Source of the DNA: Sipunculus nudus
Lineage: Eukaryota; Annelida; Sipuncula; Golfingiida; Sipunculidae
Direction of reading: 5' to 3'
Assembly: GCA_026874595.1 (NCBI GenBank)
Contig: CM049306.1
Coordinates: 44,580,019 to 44,644,018, forward strand
Length of the DNA stretch: 64,000 nucleotides
In this document: piece by piece, positions 49,674 through 60,496 of the stretch
Layout: every line of letters starts with the position of its first letter
Numbering within the stretch: the first letter of the stretch is position 1
Program-made: the position numbers and the translations under genes
Notes under the pieces: model-generated
What the model saw: only the letters and a program-made list of their open reading frames with translations
What the model was told of the DNA's origin: nothing
Database searches by the model: none

Positions 49674-49896
49674 GAAGAAAGTAGGGTTTGGTATCGCCCA
49701 CAAATTCATATTGCAATATATTGCGATACCTGGTAGCGTATTGCGATACGTATCACAATATATACACTGTATTGAATTTTAAGGAACGACCGATTTATAC
49801 TTTTAATTATTAGTTTGATTATTAATAATATTCCTTTATGATATCTCGTATACCATCGGTTCATGTAGTACACATGCATTTTTTCAAAACATATAT

Positions 49897-51041
49897 TGTC
49901 ACCAGACAATAGGTGACAATATGTACGGTGTTTTGTATCATAGTTTAACGAAGTCTGTTCTCTATTGATATTGACGTGAAGCGTCATGCTAAAGCGTTGA
50001 CAGGTCTTGATTGTATATATATATTGTGTATTCTTGTATGAAATCCAATCGGCTATCAGCTGATTTATCCGTGTCACGCTTCGTGTGTATTATTACATTT
50101 TGGTATGTGGGTCGCCATGGTGACGCTAACAGTCAAACTAGGTCACATATATCCTTATATGGGACACTTGAGAAATAAGCCAATCAGAGAACCGGATTGC
50201 CGTACACAGTGAACAGGCGATTGTGACGTCAGACTTCAAGAAGAGACGCTGATCGTTGGTTCAGTTGGGTCTTGAAGCTTGAGGTGGCAGCACGCACGCA
50301 CGGGAATAGGAACATTGAAACGCCAGGAACGGCATAGAAGCAAGCTTCTACATGAGGCAAGGACCCAGCTCATGAGAACTCAGCCGTGCTGCCGACAGAG
50401 CTTCGTATTGGCGATAAAGTGAAAGAGCGCTCGTCACCTGCCGGCCTAGTTCAGCTTGACCTAAATACATAACCGCCGTAAGCCGTGAAACCATTGCTAC
50501 ACGAGCAAGGTCAAGGACTCTAAGCTCTACGTAAACAAAGAGCGCTATTGCATTCATGTGAACGTAAACCTACCCGGGTCGCTGACAAGCAAGATCAGTT
50601 GAAGATCGCTAAACTCAGAAAGGCTAGATCTATATGGTGCTAACCATACGCTAGATTCTACACAAAACAGTAACCAGAGATCTCTGAAGGAACTGGACTT
50701 TATTGTTTTATACAAACCATGGACTCAGTAAATATCCTGTAATTTTTATGTGAAGAACGGTCGTATTGACACATCAACGCACACACTCACATTTGTGTCT
50801 CTGTAAGTATTGTCTTGAATTATATTTGTGAATTTAACCTGATGTCTCATAGTTTCTATTGATCTGGGTGTATGATTGTCTGGTATTTTAATACACGTCC
50901 TTAAAAGAACCTGGAAATGTCACCTGTAATGGCCGGGATCTAATTTCTTGATGAGTGAAATCAAGTGGCGAGCGTAAACCCATCGTATGGTTTTATAGGA
51001 TATATCCGTTGTAAAGTTTTCACGTTAAGTTAGGGGTGACA
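49897..51041 (+). repeat. 5' LTR
   Basis: 1145 bases, with perfect 7-base inverted ends TGTCACC/GGTGACA. A CRE palindrome TGACGTCA (50224-50231) lies upstream of the presumed start of transcription. Compared with the 3' LTR by eye, differences are a 4-base cluster (49916-49919, ACAA versus CATT) and single C/T changes near 50176 and 50401. The open frame on the minus strand at 50348-50557 recurs in both LTRs simply because they are copies. Confidence 0.95.
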
Positions 51042-51046
51042 TTGTA

Positions 51047-51064
51047 TGGCGAGCGTGCCAGGAT
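51047..51064 (+). promoter_or_regulatory. Primer binding site, probably tRNA-Arg
   Basis: TGGCGAGCGTGCCAGGAT begins five bases after the 5' LTR. TGG pairs with the CCA end of a tRNA. From memory it is close to the complement of a metazoan arginine tRNA 3' end, with about two mismatches; the species' own tRNA set is needed to be certain. Confidence 0.65.
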
Positions 51065-51766
51065 ATAATTAGCCTTAAAAAAAAAAAACTGGCTAATTAC
51101 AGTAAGTTTCAGAAGTTTTGAACTGAGAAAACAGTACTGAAACCAGACATTCATATACTCAAACTAGAGTTGATCAGAATTAATAATTGGAAATGACACC
51201 AAACTGATGTTGTAGTGTATACTTGCACAATGAAATTACCCCACTGTTAGGAGTTAATATTTATTCAGTGAGAATATTACCTGAAGCACAACATTGTTTC
51301 AAGATCGGCATATACCTTGTAGATTTGGCTAGAACACATGCATGTTTTGTGAGTAATGCTAGTTCAGTGATACCTGGACATCATTATTGGGTTGATATAA
51401 ACCCAGATTAGAGTGAAAATTTTTGATGTTGTTAGATACGCCCTGGTATAATTTTTTCTACACTAGTTTGTGATTGGTCACGTGGTAGGGTCTCTTGACA
51501 GGTAAGTTTACCCCTCCCGATTGGCATGGTAATCATAGGTGCATGGTGTTTATTGATATCTTGATATCCATCCGTCCATCCGTCTGACCCTTCGTCCGAC
51601 CTTCCGTCCGTCCGTCCGTATAAGTAGATTTTGATGCGTAGAGCTACCGTAGTGTTATTGTACGGATACCGCCGGTTCGTTAGGTTGGCTTTAACAGTAC
51701 GTATTTACGGATTTTTAAGAGCGGATATTACTAGATACTGGAATCTTACTAGGTTAGAGCGTTACC

Positions 51767-54700
51767 ATGGAAACGTTAGAGTCACTTGTTAGATGCGGAC
51801 AGGCCTTGGGGCTTAAGGACCAGGCTTTACAAGATTATGTTGAGGCTAGACGGCGTGCGGATGAGGAACGTGAGGAAAGAGCTAGGCAACGTGAAATAGA
51901 GAAGGAACAGCGGGAATTAGAGCGTGAGCAGCGGGAATTAGAGCGCGAGCGAGAGGCTAGAGCCCACGAATTAGAGGTTCTAAGGTTAAAGTCTGACTCT
52001 GGGGTTAAAGAAGAGAGAAGTAGGGATGTATTCCCGAAAATCCAGCTTCCACCTTTTGATGAGGCTCACGATCAGCTAGATGCGTTTCTTGAGCGATTTG
52101 AACGATTAGCTGTATGTCAAGGCTATGATAGGGAGAATTGGGCGTTACACCTGAGTCCGTTACTGCGGGGTAAGGCGCTAGGGACTTACACACAGTTATC
52201 GGTTAGTGAGGCCATGGATTACGATAAGTTAAAGATAGCCTTGTTAAAGCGATACCAAATGACCGAAGAGGGTTATCGACACAAGTTTCGGACTTGTAGG
52301 CCTGAGAGAGGCGAAACGCCGAGTCAGTTTGCGGTGAGACTGAGTGGATACCTAGACCATTGGATAGGGATGGCAGGGGTCGGAGGTGACTACGACGGGG
52401 TAGTTAACCTGTTGATGTGTGAGCAGTTCGTAAACTGCTGTAGTAGGGATCTCTCTATGTTTTTGAAAGAGAGACGGTGTCGTGACTTTGATAGTATGGT
52501 AGACTTAGCCGAGAGTTATACGGAGGCTCACGGTGTACACAGCCTTACAGCAGGTCCTCGTTATGGCAATAATGTGCCGCGTCCAGCGCAACCGGTATCT
52601 CAGCCTAGAGAGAAGCGAGAGGTTGAGCGCAGTCCGGACGGTCAGACATTTAAGCCATCAGGAGGCATCAGATGTTATTTATGTAATGAACTGGGACATA
52701 AGGCGCGGGAATGTAAGACTAGTGCCCGGTCGAGGCCTAGGTCTTCCCCTCAAGTAGGGCGTGCTGCTGGCGATCAGCAGAGGTATAGGACTAATTTTAG
52801 CCCCCCGTATAACCCAAAACAGAAGCCGGAGACTATGTCAATGGCAGTAGTCGAGGCGGAAACGGAGACAGTCGGTGCGGTGAAACCGGAAGTAGAGAGT
52901 CCGAGTCAGTCGTTAGGATTTGCTGCCCAGACAGAAGGCGGAATCTCGTTACCTGTGTGTGAAGGGCTGGTGAATGGTAAGTCAGCGAGGGTGCTGCGGG
53001 ATTCGGGATGTTCCTCGGCAGGAATACGTGAGTCGTACGTGGAGCCGAATCAGTTCACCGGACACCAGGTCGAGTGTAGGTTGTTCGACGGGTCTGTAAG
53101 ACAATTTCCTACGGCTAGGATTAATGTGGACTGTGCGTACTTTGTCGGTACTATCGAGGCAATGGTGGTCGGGGATGCTGTATGTGATTTAGCGCTAGGT
53201 AACGTAGCGGGAGCGCGTGATCCGTATGATCCGGACCCGACGTGGAAGTCTGAGCGGTCCTCAGGCATAGTGTGTGACGGTGTAGAGTCACAAAAGGAGG
53301 TGTCGTCCGCGGTGGAGACACGGAGCGCTGCACGAGAGAAACAGATACCGACGCGTAGCTTGAATGTTGCAAGCCCAGTTGCCGATGTGAGTCCGGCCGA
53401 ATTTTTGAAGGCGCAGGAGGAGGATGGGTCTTTAGCGCCGTATTGGAGGCTAGCTAGAGAGGCTAGAAATGATAGTCCATTTAGAATTGAGGACGGATAT
53501 TTAGTTCGGGTTGTGAGTGATAAACGGGGAGATCAAGATGGATCTCGAGTGGTGGTACCTCAGACGTTACGGTACGACGTAATGAGGATGGGCCACGAAG
53601 CGGTTATGGCGGGCCATCAGGGCATAGACAAAACGCACGACCGCGTGAGAACTCAGTTTTTCTGGAAAGGGATGTATAATGACATTGCTGAGTTTTGCAA
53701 GTCCTGTCCCATTTGCCAGAAAACCATACCGAAAAGCAAGGTGCCTGGAGCTACGTTAGGCCAGATGCCATTAATTGATGAGCCCTGGCGTAGAATTTCG
53801 ATGGATCTGGTTGGGCCGATCCATCCAGCGTCTGAGAGAGGTCACAGGTATATTCTGACCGTTATGGATTATGCCACTAGATATCCGGAGGCTGTTGCTT
53901 TAAAGAACATAGATACAGTCTCTGTGGCTGATGCGCTAGTTGATATTTATGCGCGGTTAGGAGTGCCGTCAGAGGTGCTTACTGACATGGGAACACAATT
54001 TACGTCAGACCTCATGCGAGAAGTTAGCCGTGTTTTGTCTGTAAGACAGCTCACCACTACTCCTTACCATCCTATGTGCAACGGAATGGTGGAGAGATTC
54101 AATGGAACGTTAAAGTTAATGTTGAAACGGATGTGCGAGGAAAGACCGCGAGATTGGGATCGGTACCTCAGCGCCGTGCTTTTTGCGTACCGAGAAGCGC
54201 CACATGAGAGCACAGGGTTCTCACCCTTTGAGTTGCTCTATGGTAGGATCGTTAGAGGACCGATGCGGATTCTAAGGGATCTGTGGACCAAGCGAGATAC
54301 TAGCGTCGAGACTAAAACCACGTACCAATACGTCCTGGACCTACAAGACAAACTAAGCGACACATGCGCGTTAGCTAGAGAGGCGTTGAACAAATCAGCG
54401 AACAGACACAAACTGTTATATGATAGAGGTAAATGCACGCGCAGGTTTGAGGCCGGAGACGAAGTTTTGTTGTTACTCCCGACGGAGCGGAACAAATTAA
54501 TGGTACAGTGGAAAGGCCCCTATACTATTGTAAACAGGGTTGGGGACTTAGACTATCGGATTAAGATTGGCGATAAGGTTAAAACCTTCCACGTGAATAT
54601 GCTGAAACGGTACCATGCTAGAAACGAGCCCCAGCATAGTCTGGCAGCGGTAGCCAAGAGCGCACCTGATTCTATACATGATCCTGACGGTGTAGACGGG

Positions 54701-56200
54701 GAAACAGAGCCTCCCGTGTTCGGAGAGTTAAACCCAGAAGGGATTGATGAGGATGCCCACATGTCGTTACCGTCGTATGCGCGCCGCCAGACTGAGCGAG
54801 ATGTTCAGGTAAATGCTGACCTAGGCAAGTGTCAGCGCCGTGAAATACTCAGTCTGCTTAGGCAATATGGGGATGTATTCACAGATGTACCCAAGCTTAC
54901 CAATGTTGTAGAATGTAGCATTAAACTCTCATCTGATGTACCTGTAAAAACTAGGCCCTATAGGGTGCCTTTTGAACTGCGAGAGACAATGCGAACAGAA
55001 ATCCAGGAAATGTTAAACTTAGGCATTATTGAACAGTCAGATTCTAGCTATGCGTCCCCCTGTATCCTGCTTAGGAAACCTGACGGTAAGACTAGATTCG
55101 TGATAGACTACCGAAAGCTGAACCAATCAGTCATGTTCGATCCTGAACCCATGCCGGATCCAGAAACACTTTTTGTCGAAGTCGCGAAAAGCCAGTATTT
55201 TACAAAGCTTGACCTGACGAAAGGTTACTGGCAGATCCCTGTTTCTGAGGAATCCAGGGATAAGACGGCCTTTGTTACACCCGATGGCCATTACCAATTT
55301 AGGGTTATGCCATTCGGCCTGGTAACTGCCGGAGCGGTTTTCACCCGCATGATGCGGAAAATGTTCAGCGACATGCCGAATGTAGTATGTTATGTAGATG
55401 ACGTGTTAATACACGCAGAGACTTGGGACGAGCACTTAAGAACTCTTAGAGAAGTGCTAGTTAGACTAGAATGTGCAAACTTAGCAGCTAAACCAGCTAA
55501 AACCTTCATAGGCTACCAGAGCCTAGAGTTTTTGGGACACCTTGTAGGCACGGGCAACTTGGCCACTAATCCAGTTTTGCTCAAGAGAATACAGAGCACT
55601 GATAGACCTAAGACAAAGAAGGCTTTGCGAGCATTCCTAGGTCTTACAGGGTACTATCGAAAATTCGTGCCAAACTATGCGGAAATAGCGGTGCCCTTGA
55701 CTGATCTAACGCGTAAAGGTCAACCTAACAAACTAGACTGGAAACCCGTACACGAGAACGCGTACTGTTCTCTAAAGGCTAAACTGTCAGACCCTCCCAT
55801 ACTGAAGCTACCTGATTTCAGTAAACGATTTTATTTGAAATGTGATGCATCTGATGTGGGTATTGGCTGTATCCTGATGCAAAGACACGAGGGGATCATG
55901 CACCCAGTAGCTTATGCCAGTCGTAAACTATTGCCCAGGGAGAGAAATTACTCCACCATCGAGAAAGAGTCATTAGCAATTGTATGGTCTGTACAGAAAT
56001 TTGAGATGTACCTGGCTTGTAGACCGTTCACCATTCAGACCGACCACAAACCATTAAAGTGTATTAGCAAATCAAAATGTGCTAATAAGAGAGTAATGAG
56101 ATGGGCACTGGTTCTACAAGAGTTTAGATTTGATATTGAAGCAGTGTCAGGTAAACTAAACCATGGACCTGATTTTCTTAGCAGACTGCCTGAGTGTTAG
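51767..56200 (+). CDS. Gag-Pol polyprotein (Gag-PR-INT-RT-RNaseH)
   Basis: 1477 residues in one frame; the ATG has a strong context (ACCATGG). Residues 27-75: charged coiled coil. About 88-256: Gag capsid; 168-256 resembles a SCAN domain (LLMCEQFVN, LKERRCRDFDSMVDLAE). 303-316: CCHC zinc knuckle. About 396-480: retroviral-type aspartic protease with D-S-G at 412-414. 610-650: HHCC zinc-binding part of integrase (H610, H617, C647, C650). Catalytic triad D680, D740, E776 (D-x35-E). GPY/F module near 917-919. Reverse transcriptase about 1060-1240 with D1149 and YVDD at 1209-1212. RNase H to the end (D1360, D1426, D1469). Ordinary Ty3/Gypsy elements place INT after RNase H; here it precedes RT, as in Gmr1-like elements. 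All key residues seen are intact. Gag and Pol are not separated by a frameshift, so processing must set their ratio. Confidence 0.97.
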   Translation: METLESLVRCGQALGLKDQALQDYVEARRRADEEREERARQREIEKEQRELEREQRELEREREARAHELEVLRLKSDSGVKEERSRDVFPKIQLPPFDEAHDQLDAFLERFERLAVCQGYDRENWALHLSPLLRGKALGTYTQLSVSEAMDYDKLKIALLKRYQMTEEGYRHKFRTCRPERGETPSQFAVRLSGYLDHWIGMAGVGGDYDGVVNLLMCEQFVNCCSRDLSMFLKERRCRDFDSMVDLAESYTEAHGVHSLTAGPRYGNNVPRPAQPVSQPREKREVERSPDGQTFKPSGGIRCYLCNELGHKARECKTSARSRPRSSPQVGRAAGDQQRYRTNFSPPYNPKQKPETMSMAVVEAETETVGAVKPEVESPSQSLGFAAQTEGGISLPVCEGLVNGKSARVLRDSGCSSAGIRESYVEPNQFTGHQVECRLFDGSVRQFPTARINVDCAYFVGTIEAMVVGDAVCDLALGNVAGARDPYDPDPTWKSERSSGIVCDGVESQKEVSSAVETRSAAREKQIPTRSLNVASPVADVSPAEFLKAQEEDGSLAPYWRLAREARNDSPFRIEDGYLVRVVSDKRGDQDGSRVVVPQTLRYDVMRMGHEAVMAGHQGIDKTHDRVRTQFFWKGMYNDIAEFCKSCPICQKTIPKSKVPGATLGQMPLIDEPWRRISMDLVGPIHPASERGHRYILTVMDYATRYPEAVALKNIDTVSVADALVDIYARLGVPSEVLTDMGTQFTSDLMREVSRVLSVRQLTTTPYHPMCNGMVERFNGTLKLMLKRMCEERPRDWDRYLSAVLFAYREAPHESTGFSPFELLYGRIVRGPMRILRDLWTKRDTSVETKTTYQYVLDLQDKLSDTCALAREALNKSANRHKLLYDRGKCTRRFEAGDEVLLLLPTERNKLMVQWKGPYTIVNRVGDLDYRIKIGDKVKTFHVNMLKRYHARNEPQHSLAAVAKSAPDSIHDPDGVDGETEPPVFGELNPEGIDEDAHMSLPSYARRQTERDVQVNADLGKCQRREILSLLRQYGDVFTDVPKLTNVVECSIKLSSDVPVKTRPYRVPFELRETMRTEIQEMLNLGIIEQSDSSYASPCILLRKPDGKTRFVIDYRKLNQSVMFDPEPMPDPETLFVEVAKSQYFTKLDLTKGYWQIPVSEESRDKTAFVTPDGHYQFRVMPFGLVTAGAVFTRMMRKMFSDMPNVVCYVDDVLIHAETWDEHLRTLREVLVRLECANLAAKPAKTFIGYQSLEFLGHLVGTGNLATNPVLLKRIQSTDRPKTKKALRAFLGLTGYYRKFVPNYAEIAVPLTDLTRKGQPNKLDWKPVHENAYCSLKAKLSDPPILKLPDFSKRFYLKCDASDVGIGCILMQRHEGIMHPVAYASRKLLPRERNYSTIEKESLAIVWSVQKFEMYLACRPFTIQTDHKPLKCISKSKCANKRVMRWALVLQEFRFDIEAVSGKLNHGPDFLSRLPEC

Positions 56201-56393
56201 GATGTAATGAGCTTTAATGTCTAGCCAGGTAAGTCTAAACATGTACAGGATTTTGCCCTGTGTCATAGACCGTGGGCATGTACTAATGACAACTTGTTAC
56301 ATGACTTTTATGTATTGCTATATGTAAATATGTTTAGCTGGACCCTGTGAGATAGAACGATACGATGTATCGAGAAAATACCGTGTATTTTCT

Positions 56394-56409
56394 TTAAAAG
56401 GAGGGGGTG
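56394..56409 (+). promoter_or_regulatory. Polypurine tract
   Basis: AAAAGGAGGGGGTGA ends directly before the 3' LTR (56411). This is the usual place and composition for the plus-strand primer of an LTR retrotransposon. Confidence 0.85.
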
Positions 56410-56410
56410 A

Positions 56411-57555
56411 TGTCACCAGACAATAGGTGCATTTATGTACGGTGTTTTGTATCATAGTTTAACGAAGTCTGTTCTCTATTGATATTGACGTGAAGCGTCA
56501 TGCTAAAGCGTTGACAGGTCTTGATTGTATATATATATTGTGTATTCTTGTATGAAATCCAATCGGCTATCAGCTGATTTATCCGTGTCACGCTTCGTGT
56601 GTATTATTACATTTTGGTATGTGGGTCGCCATGGTGACGCTAACAGTCAAACTAGGTCACATATATCCTTATATGGGACACTTGAGAAACAAGCCAATCA
56701 GAGAACCGGATTGCCGTACACAGTGAACAGGCGATTGTGACGTCAGACTTCAAGAAGAGACGCTGATCGTTGGTTCAGTTGGGTCTTGAAGCTTGAGGTG
56801 GCAGCACGCACGCACGGGAATAGGAACATTGAAACGCCAGGAACGGCATAGAAGCAAGCTTCTACATGAGGCAAGGACCCAGCTCATGAGAACTCAGCCG
56901 TGCTGCCGACAGAGTTTCGTATTGGCGATAAAGTGAAAGAGCGCTCGTCACCTGCCGGCCTAGTTCAGCTTGACCTAAATACATAACCGCCGTAAGCCGT
57001 GAAACCATTGCTACACGAGCAAGGTCAAGGACTCTAAGCTCTACGTAAACAAAGAGCGCTATTGCATTCATGTGAACGTAAACCTACCCGGGTCGCTGAC
57101 AAGCAAGATCAGTTGAAGATCGCTAAACTCAGAAAGGCTAGATCTATATGGTGCTAACCATACGCTAGATTCTACACAAAACAGTAACCAGAGATCTCTG
57201 AAGGAACTGGACTTTATTGTTTTATACAAACCATGGACTCAGTAAATATCCTGTAATTTTTATGTGAAGAACGGTCGTATTGACACATCAACGCACACAC
57301 TCACATTTGTGTCTCTGTAAGTATTGTCTTGAATTATATTTGTGAATTTAACCTGATGTCTCATAGTTTCTATTGATCTGGGTGTATGATTGTCTGGTAT
57401 TTTAATACACGTCCTTAAAAGAACCTGGAAATGTCACCTGTAATGGCCGGGATCTAATTTCTTGATGAGTGAAATCAAGTGGCGAGCGTAAACCCATCGT
57501 ATGGTTTTATAGGATATATCCGTTGTAAAGTTTTCACGTTAAGTTAGGGGTGACA
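56411..57555 (+). repeat. 3' LTR
   Basis: 1145 bases, the same length as the 5' LTR and nearly identical by eye. It carries TGACGTCA near 56738 and ends GGGGTGACA, followed by TATAT and further TA units of the interrupted hAT-like element. Confidence 0.95.
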
Positions 57556-57989
57556 TATATATATATCAGGTCTTCTTGAACATTTCCCACTAAACGCCTA
57601 AAGACATGGAAGCGCCTTTCACCTAAAGGCTGTCATTAATCACAACCCATTTAAATGTCTAAATTAGCAACAGAAACATATTTTTTTCTGTTAAAAAATC
57701 CGTTTTAGACACTTTTATCAAAATATCGAAAAATATCGATATTTGAAAACTATATCGCAATACACAATATGCGCATCACCGTTTCGCGATACATCGATAT
57801 ATTGATAATATCACGCAGCCCAAGAAGCAAGTCCATGAGGGATAGGGATCGAAAGAGAAGGGGATGGAGGGGATTGATTTTACACAAATATTTTTTTTAT
57901 ATTTTGTCGGGTTTCAAATAATTATCCAGTAGTGACAGTTGCAGAACTATGATTATGTATTTAGACATGTATTATTTTGAATAAAAGAT

Positions 57990-59660
57990 CCCAGTGCAAA
58001 ACTTTGATAACGGCCGTCCGTTTACACCCTAATAGAAGTTCATCCTCATGAACTCACTCCTGTTGGTCCCACACTGATAAAATAGTCATGTTTTATTTTG
58101 CCTCCAAATATGATAACCCCGTCATCATAAAGGCCCCTGTTTTTCACAGACTTAATAAACACGAGTTAATAAATGCACCCCCTCTGCCCTTGCCATAAAA
58201 TGTCTAAAAACTGCAAAAAGTGCCATGTTGTTCACACCCTCCATCTTGCAATGTCTCTGAAACTGATAAACCTAGCTGTTCATTGTTTAAATATCCCCAC
58301 TCCTCCCTCTCTGCCAAAATATTTTAAAACAATGCTGGAATAGTTCGCACATCTGTGAGTTCATCTTCCTTCCAAGGTTCTCTGCCTATAAAAAAAAACT
58401 CACAAAATCAGCCCCACCATTCTGTTTCAATGCCTGATGCAATGGCCTCAGCACTTTTCCAACTTCTCTAACTCAAAAAATTGTAAAAACTATTGAGTTC
58501 ATCCCCGCCACACCTTTCTGCCTTTGAAAATTTAAAACAAAAACTTAAGTCAAAACCTCATCCTCAAACCCGACACTGCCCCCAATAAAATCATAAAAAA
58601 GGCTAAATGTTAAGACGAACCCCCTGCCCCCTGCCCACCCCCACAAGTTTAAAAATTATAAAACGGTAGTTGGTTCTGCACCCTTCCCTACTTTCATTAG
58701 TTATAAACAGTAATGAGTTCATCACCTCCCCACTCGCTCCCCGTCCCGAAAATATTATAAAACAGTTATGCCTTCAGTCAGCCTTGTTACAAATTACAAT
58801 ACAATAGTAAGTTCGACACCTTCCCTTCCTTCTACCAAAAGTTGTAAACCCTAAATGAGTTCAACCCCTCCCAAGTTCAACAATCTTCGAAAATTATAAA
58901 CAGTAGTGACCCCAACCCCGATTACGTTTCCCTAAAAAATAAACATTTACGAGTTCACGTCATCCGCTCCCTGATTCCTGTCTAAAAAATTATAAACGTT
59001 AATGAGTGCATCCCCTTATGCTTCCCTGCCTCCATTAATTTGTAAAAGAAATTATGTGTTGAGGCCCCACCTCCGCCCTAAAAATATAAAAGAGTAATGA
59101 GTTCAGCAACTTTCCCCCTTCCCTGCCTAAAAATAGTGATAAACGGTAATGAGTTCACCCCCTGCGTTTCCATCGTTTAAACTAATAACAAAAGTCATCA
59201 GTCCAACCCCCCCCCCCAACCCTTCAAAGCCTACAAAATTCTAACACATTCATACGTTCAGACACCCCCCCCCCCCCCAACACACACTCACACTTCCGTG
59301 CCTACATAAATCATAATACCGTCAAGAGCTTATCCGCCGCCCCCTCCTCTCAAAAATATATAAACAAGTTATGAGTACAGCCCCCGCTAATAAAAATATA
59401 ATGGTTCAGCATCCCTCCCTCCCTCATAAAATCATAATACACCCATGAGTTCAGCCTTCCAAAGTTCCCTGCCAACAAATGATTTTTAAGAAAACGTCAT
59501 GGTTGCCCCCTCCCCCCTCTTTCACCTCTCTGATCAGATAAGAAAAAGTCATGTTTGTCCAAACCCCCGCTTCCCAGCCCCCCCCCCCCCCCCACACACA
59601 CACTTCCAAAAATATAAAAGAGTGATAAATAACCCCCCCTCCCCGCTAAACTTCCCCCAT
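57990..59660 (+). repeat. Degenerate satellite, TTATAAACAGTAATGAGTTCA type
   Basis: Some 25 or so diverged units of about 50 to 75 bases alternate an A-rich block (AAAAnTTATAAAACAGTAATGAG), then TTCA, then a C-rich block (CCCCTCCCTnCCTnCC). Several units carry runs of 11 to 15 C (59206, 59264, 59578). Strand composition is strongly skewed: plus strand rich in A and C, poor in G. No frame is open for long. Confidence 0.7.
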
Positions 59661-59674
59661 TCCTTCTAAAAAAT

Positions 59675-60135
59675 ATTATTATTATTATTGTTATTATTGT
59701 TGGTATTTATATAGCGCTACATCCAGAATAAAATCCTGCGATATAGCGCTGTACAATAATAAGCATAAAAGCTACAGTAAAACGTAGCTTAAATTATGAA
59801 ACTCTTAACTAAGAAAAGTAAGAATGATAAAATTTGTTCAAATGTAGAGTTTAAATGTAGTATGATTTAAGTATATTCATTTTAAAACGCGGTTTAAAAG
59901 TAACTGAAGAGCCGGAGCAACTATTCCTTAACATTTCTCCTCAGTTGTAACAGTCCTAGTCGTCGGTGTTGCCACGTGCCCTTTTTTGCAGAACGCAGTG
60001 ACCTTGATGGAATATATTTTACAAGAAGATCACGTGTACATGATGGGGCTAGACCGTCCAATGCTTTGTAGATATAGAGAAGAATCTTATACCGAAATTG
60101 TAATTCAATAATGGGTAGACAGTAATTCAGTCCCC
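59675..60135. repeat. AGCGC-type interspersed repeat
   Basis: After a (TTA)n run comes TTTATATAGCGCTACATCC, later CGATATAGCGCTGTACAATAA, and then GGGGCTAGACCGTCCAATGC with TTTGTAGATATAG. I recall this combination as a widespread marine-invertebrate repeat with unknown mechanism. Boundaries are approximate. Confidence 0.5.
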
Positions 60136-60496
60136 CACCAGCTTCCTATTGCGTACACAAATTATATAAAAATTTCATCAGTTTACGTTTTACCCCTTTT
60201 ATCATGCCTCCCAATAAGTAATAATTTGATTAAACAAATGTAATATTGATATATACTTCATTTATATACACTACTGTTGAAACATCGCGTGTAGGCACTG
60301 GACTTAGAACCCCCCCCCCCCCCTTTTGGTTTTAACAAGTAAATGAGGTTTGCGTAAGACTGTCATTGTAACACATACGGCAAGGGGAGCAAACATTTTC
60401 TAAGAATAGAAATGCATAATTCATTTTGATTGAATTCATGGGTCAGTGAATAAAAGCTTCAGAATGTGCCAGGCATTAAGAGGTGTCAGCGAGATA

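Larger units (their letters stand above)
49897..57555 (+). mobile_element. Intact Ty3/Gypsy-type LTR retrotransposon, INT before RT
   Basis: 7659 bases bounded by two LTRs of 1145 bases with TGTCACC...GGTGACA ends. TATAT flanks both sides (49892-49896 and 57556-57560), consistent with a 5-base duplication, although the sequence is simple. A tRNA primer site follows the 5' LTR, a leader of 725 bases includes a CCGTC-rich stretch (51569-51621), one frame encodes Gag and Pol, and a purine tract precedes the 3' LTR. No env frame exists between the stop and the 3' LTR (210 bases). The domain order is that of Gmr1-like elements. Few LTR differences and an unbroken frame indicate recent insertion. 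Confidence 0.95.
49682..57823. mobile_element. hAT-like TIR element split by the LTR retrotransposon
   Basis: Host-side remnants are 49682-49896 and 57556-57823. The left end TAGGGTTTGGTATCGC and the right end, read on the other strand, TTGGGCTGCGTGATATTATC are imperfect inverted repeats, both followed by TATCGCGATA-type dyads. GAAGAAAG (49674-49681) and GAAGCAAG (57824-57831) flank the pair: an 8-base duplication with one mismatch, as expected for an older hAT insertion. The LTR element landed inside it later. Confidence 0.6.

Noticed and set aside
50348-57071. Identical small minus-strand frames at 50348-50557 and 56862-57071
   Set aside because: They lie at the same place in the two LTRs and are duplicates of regulatory DNA, not a gene pair.
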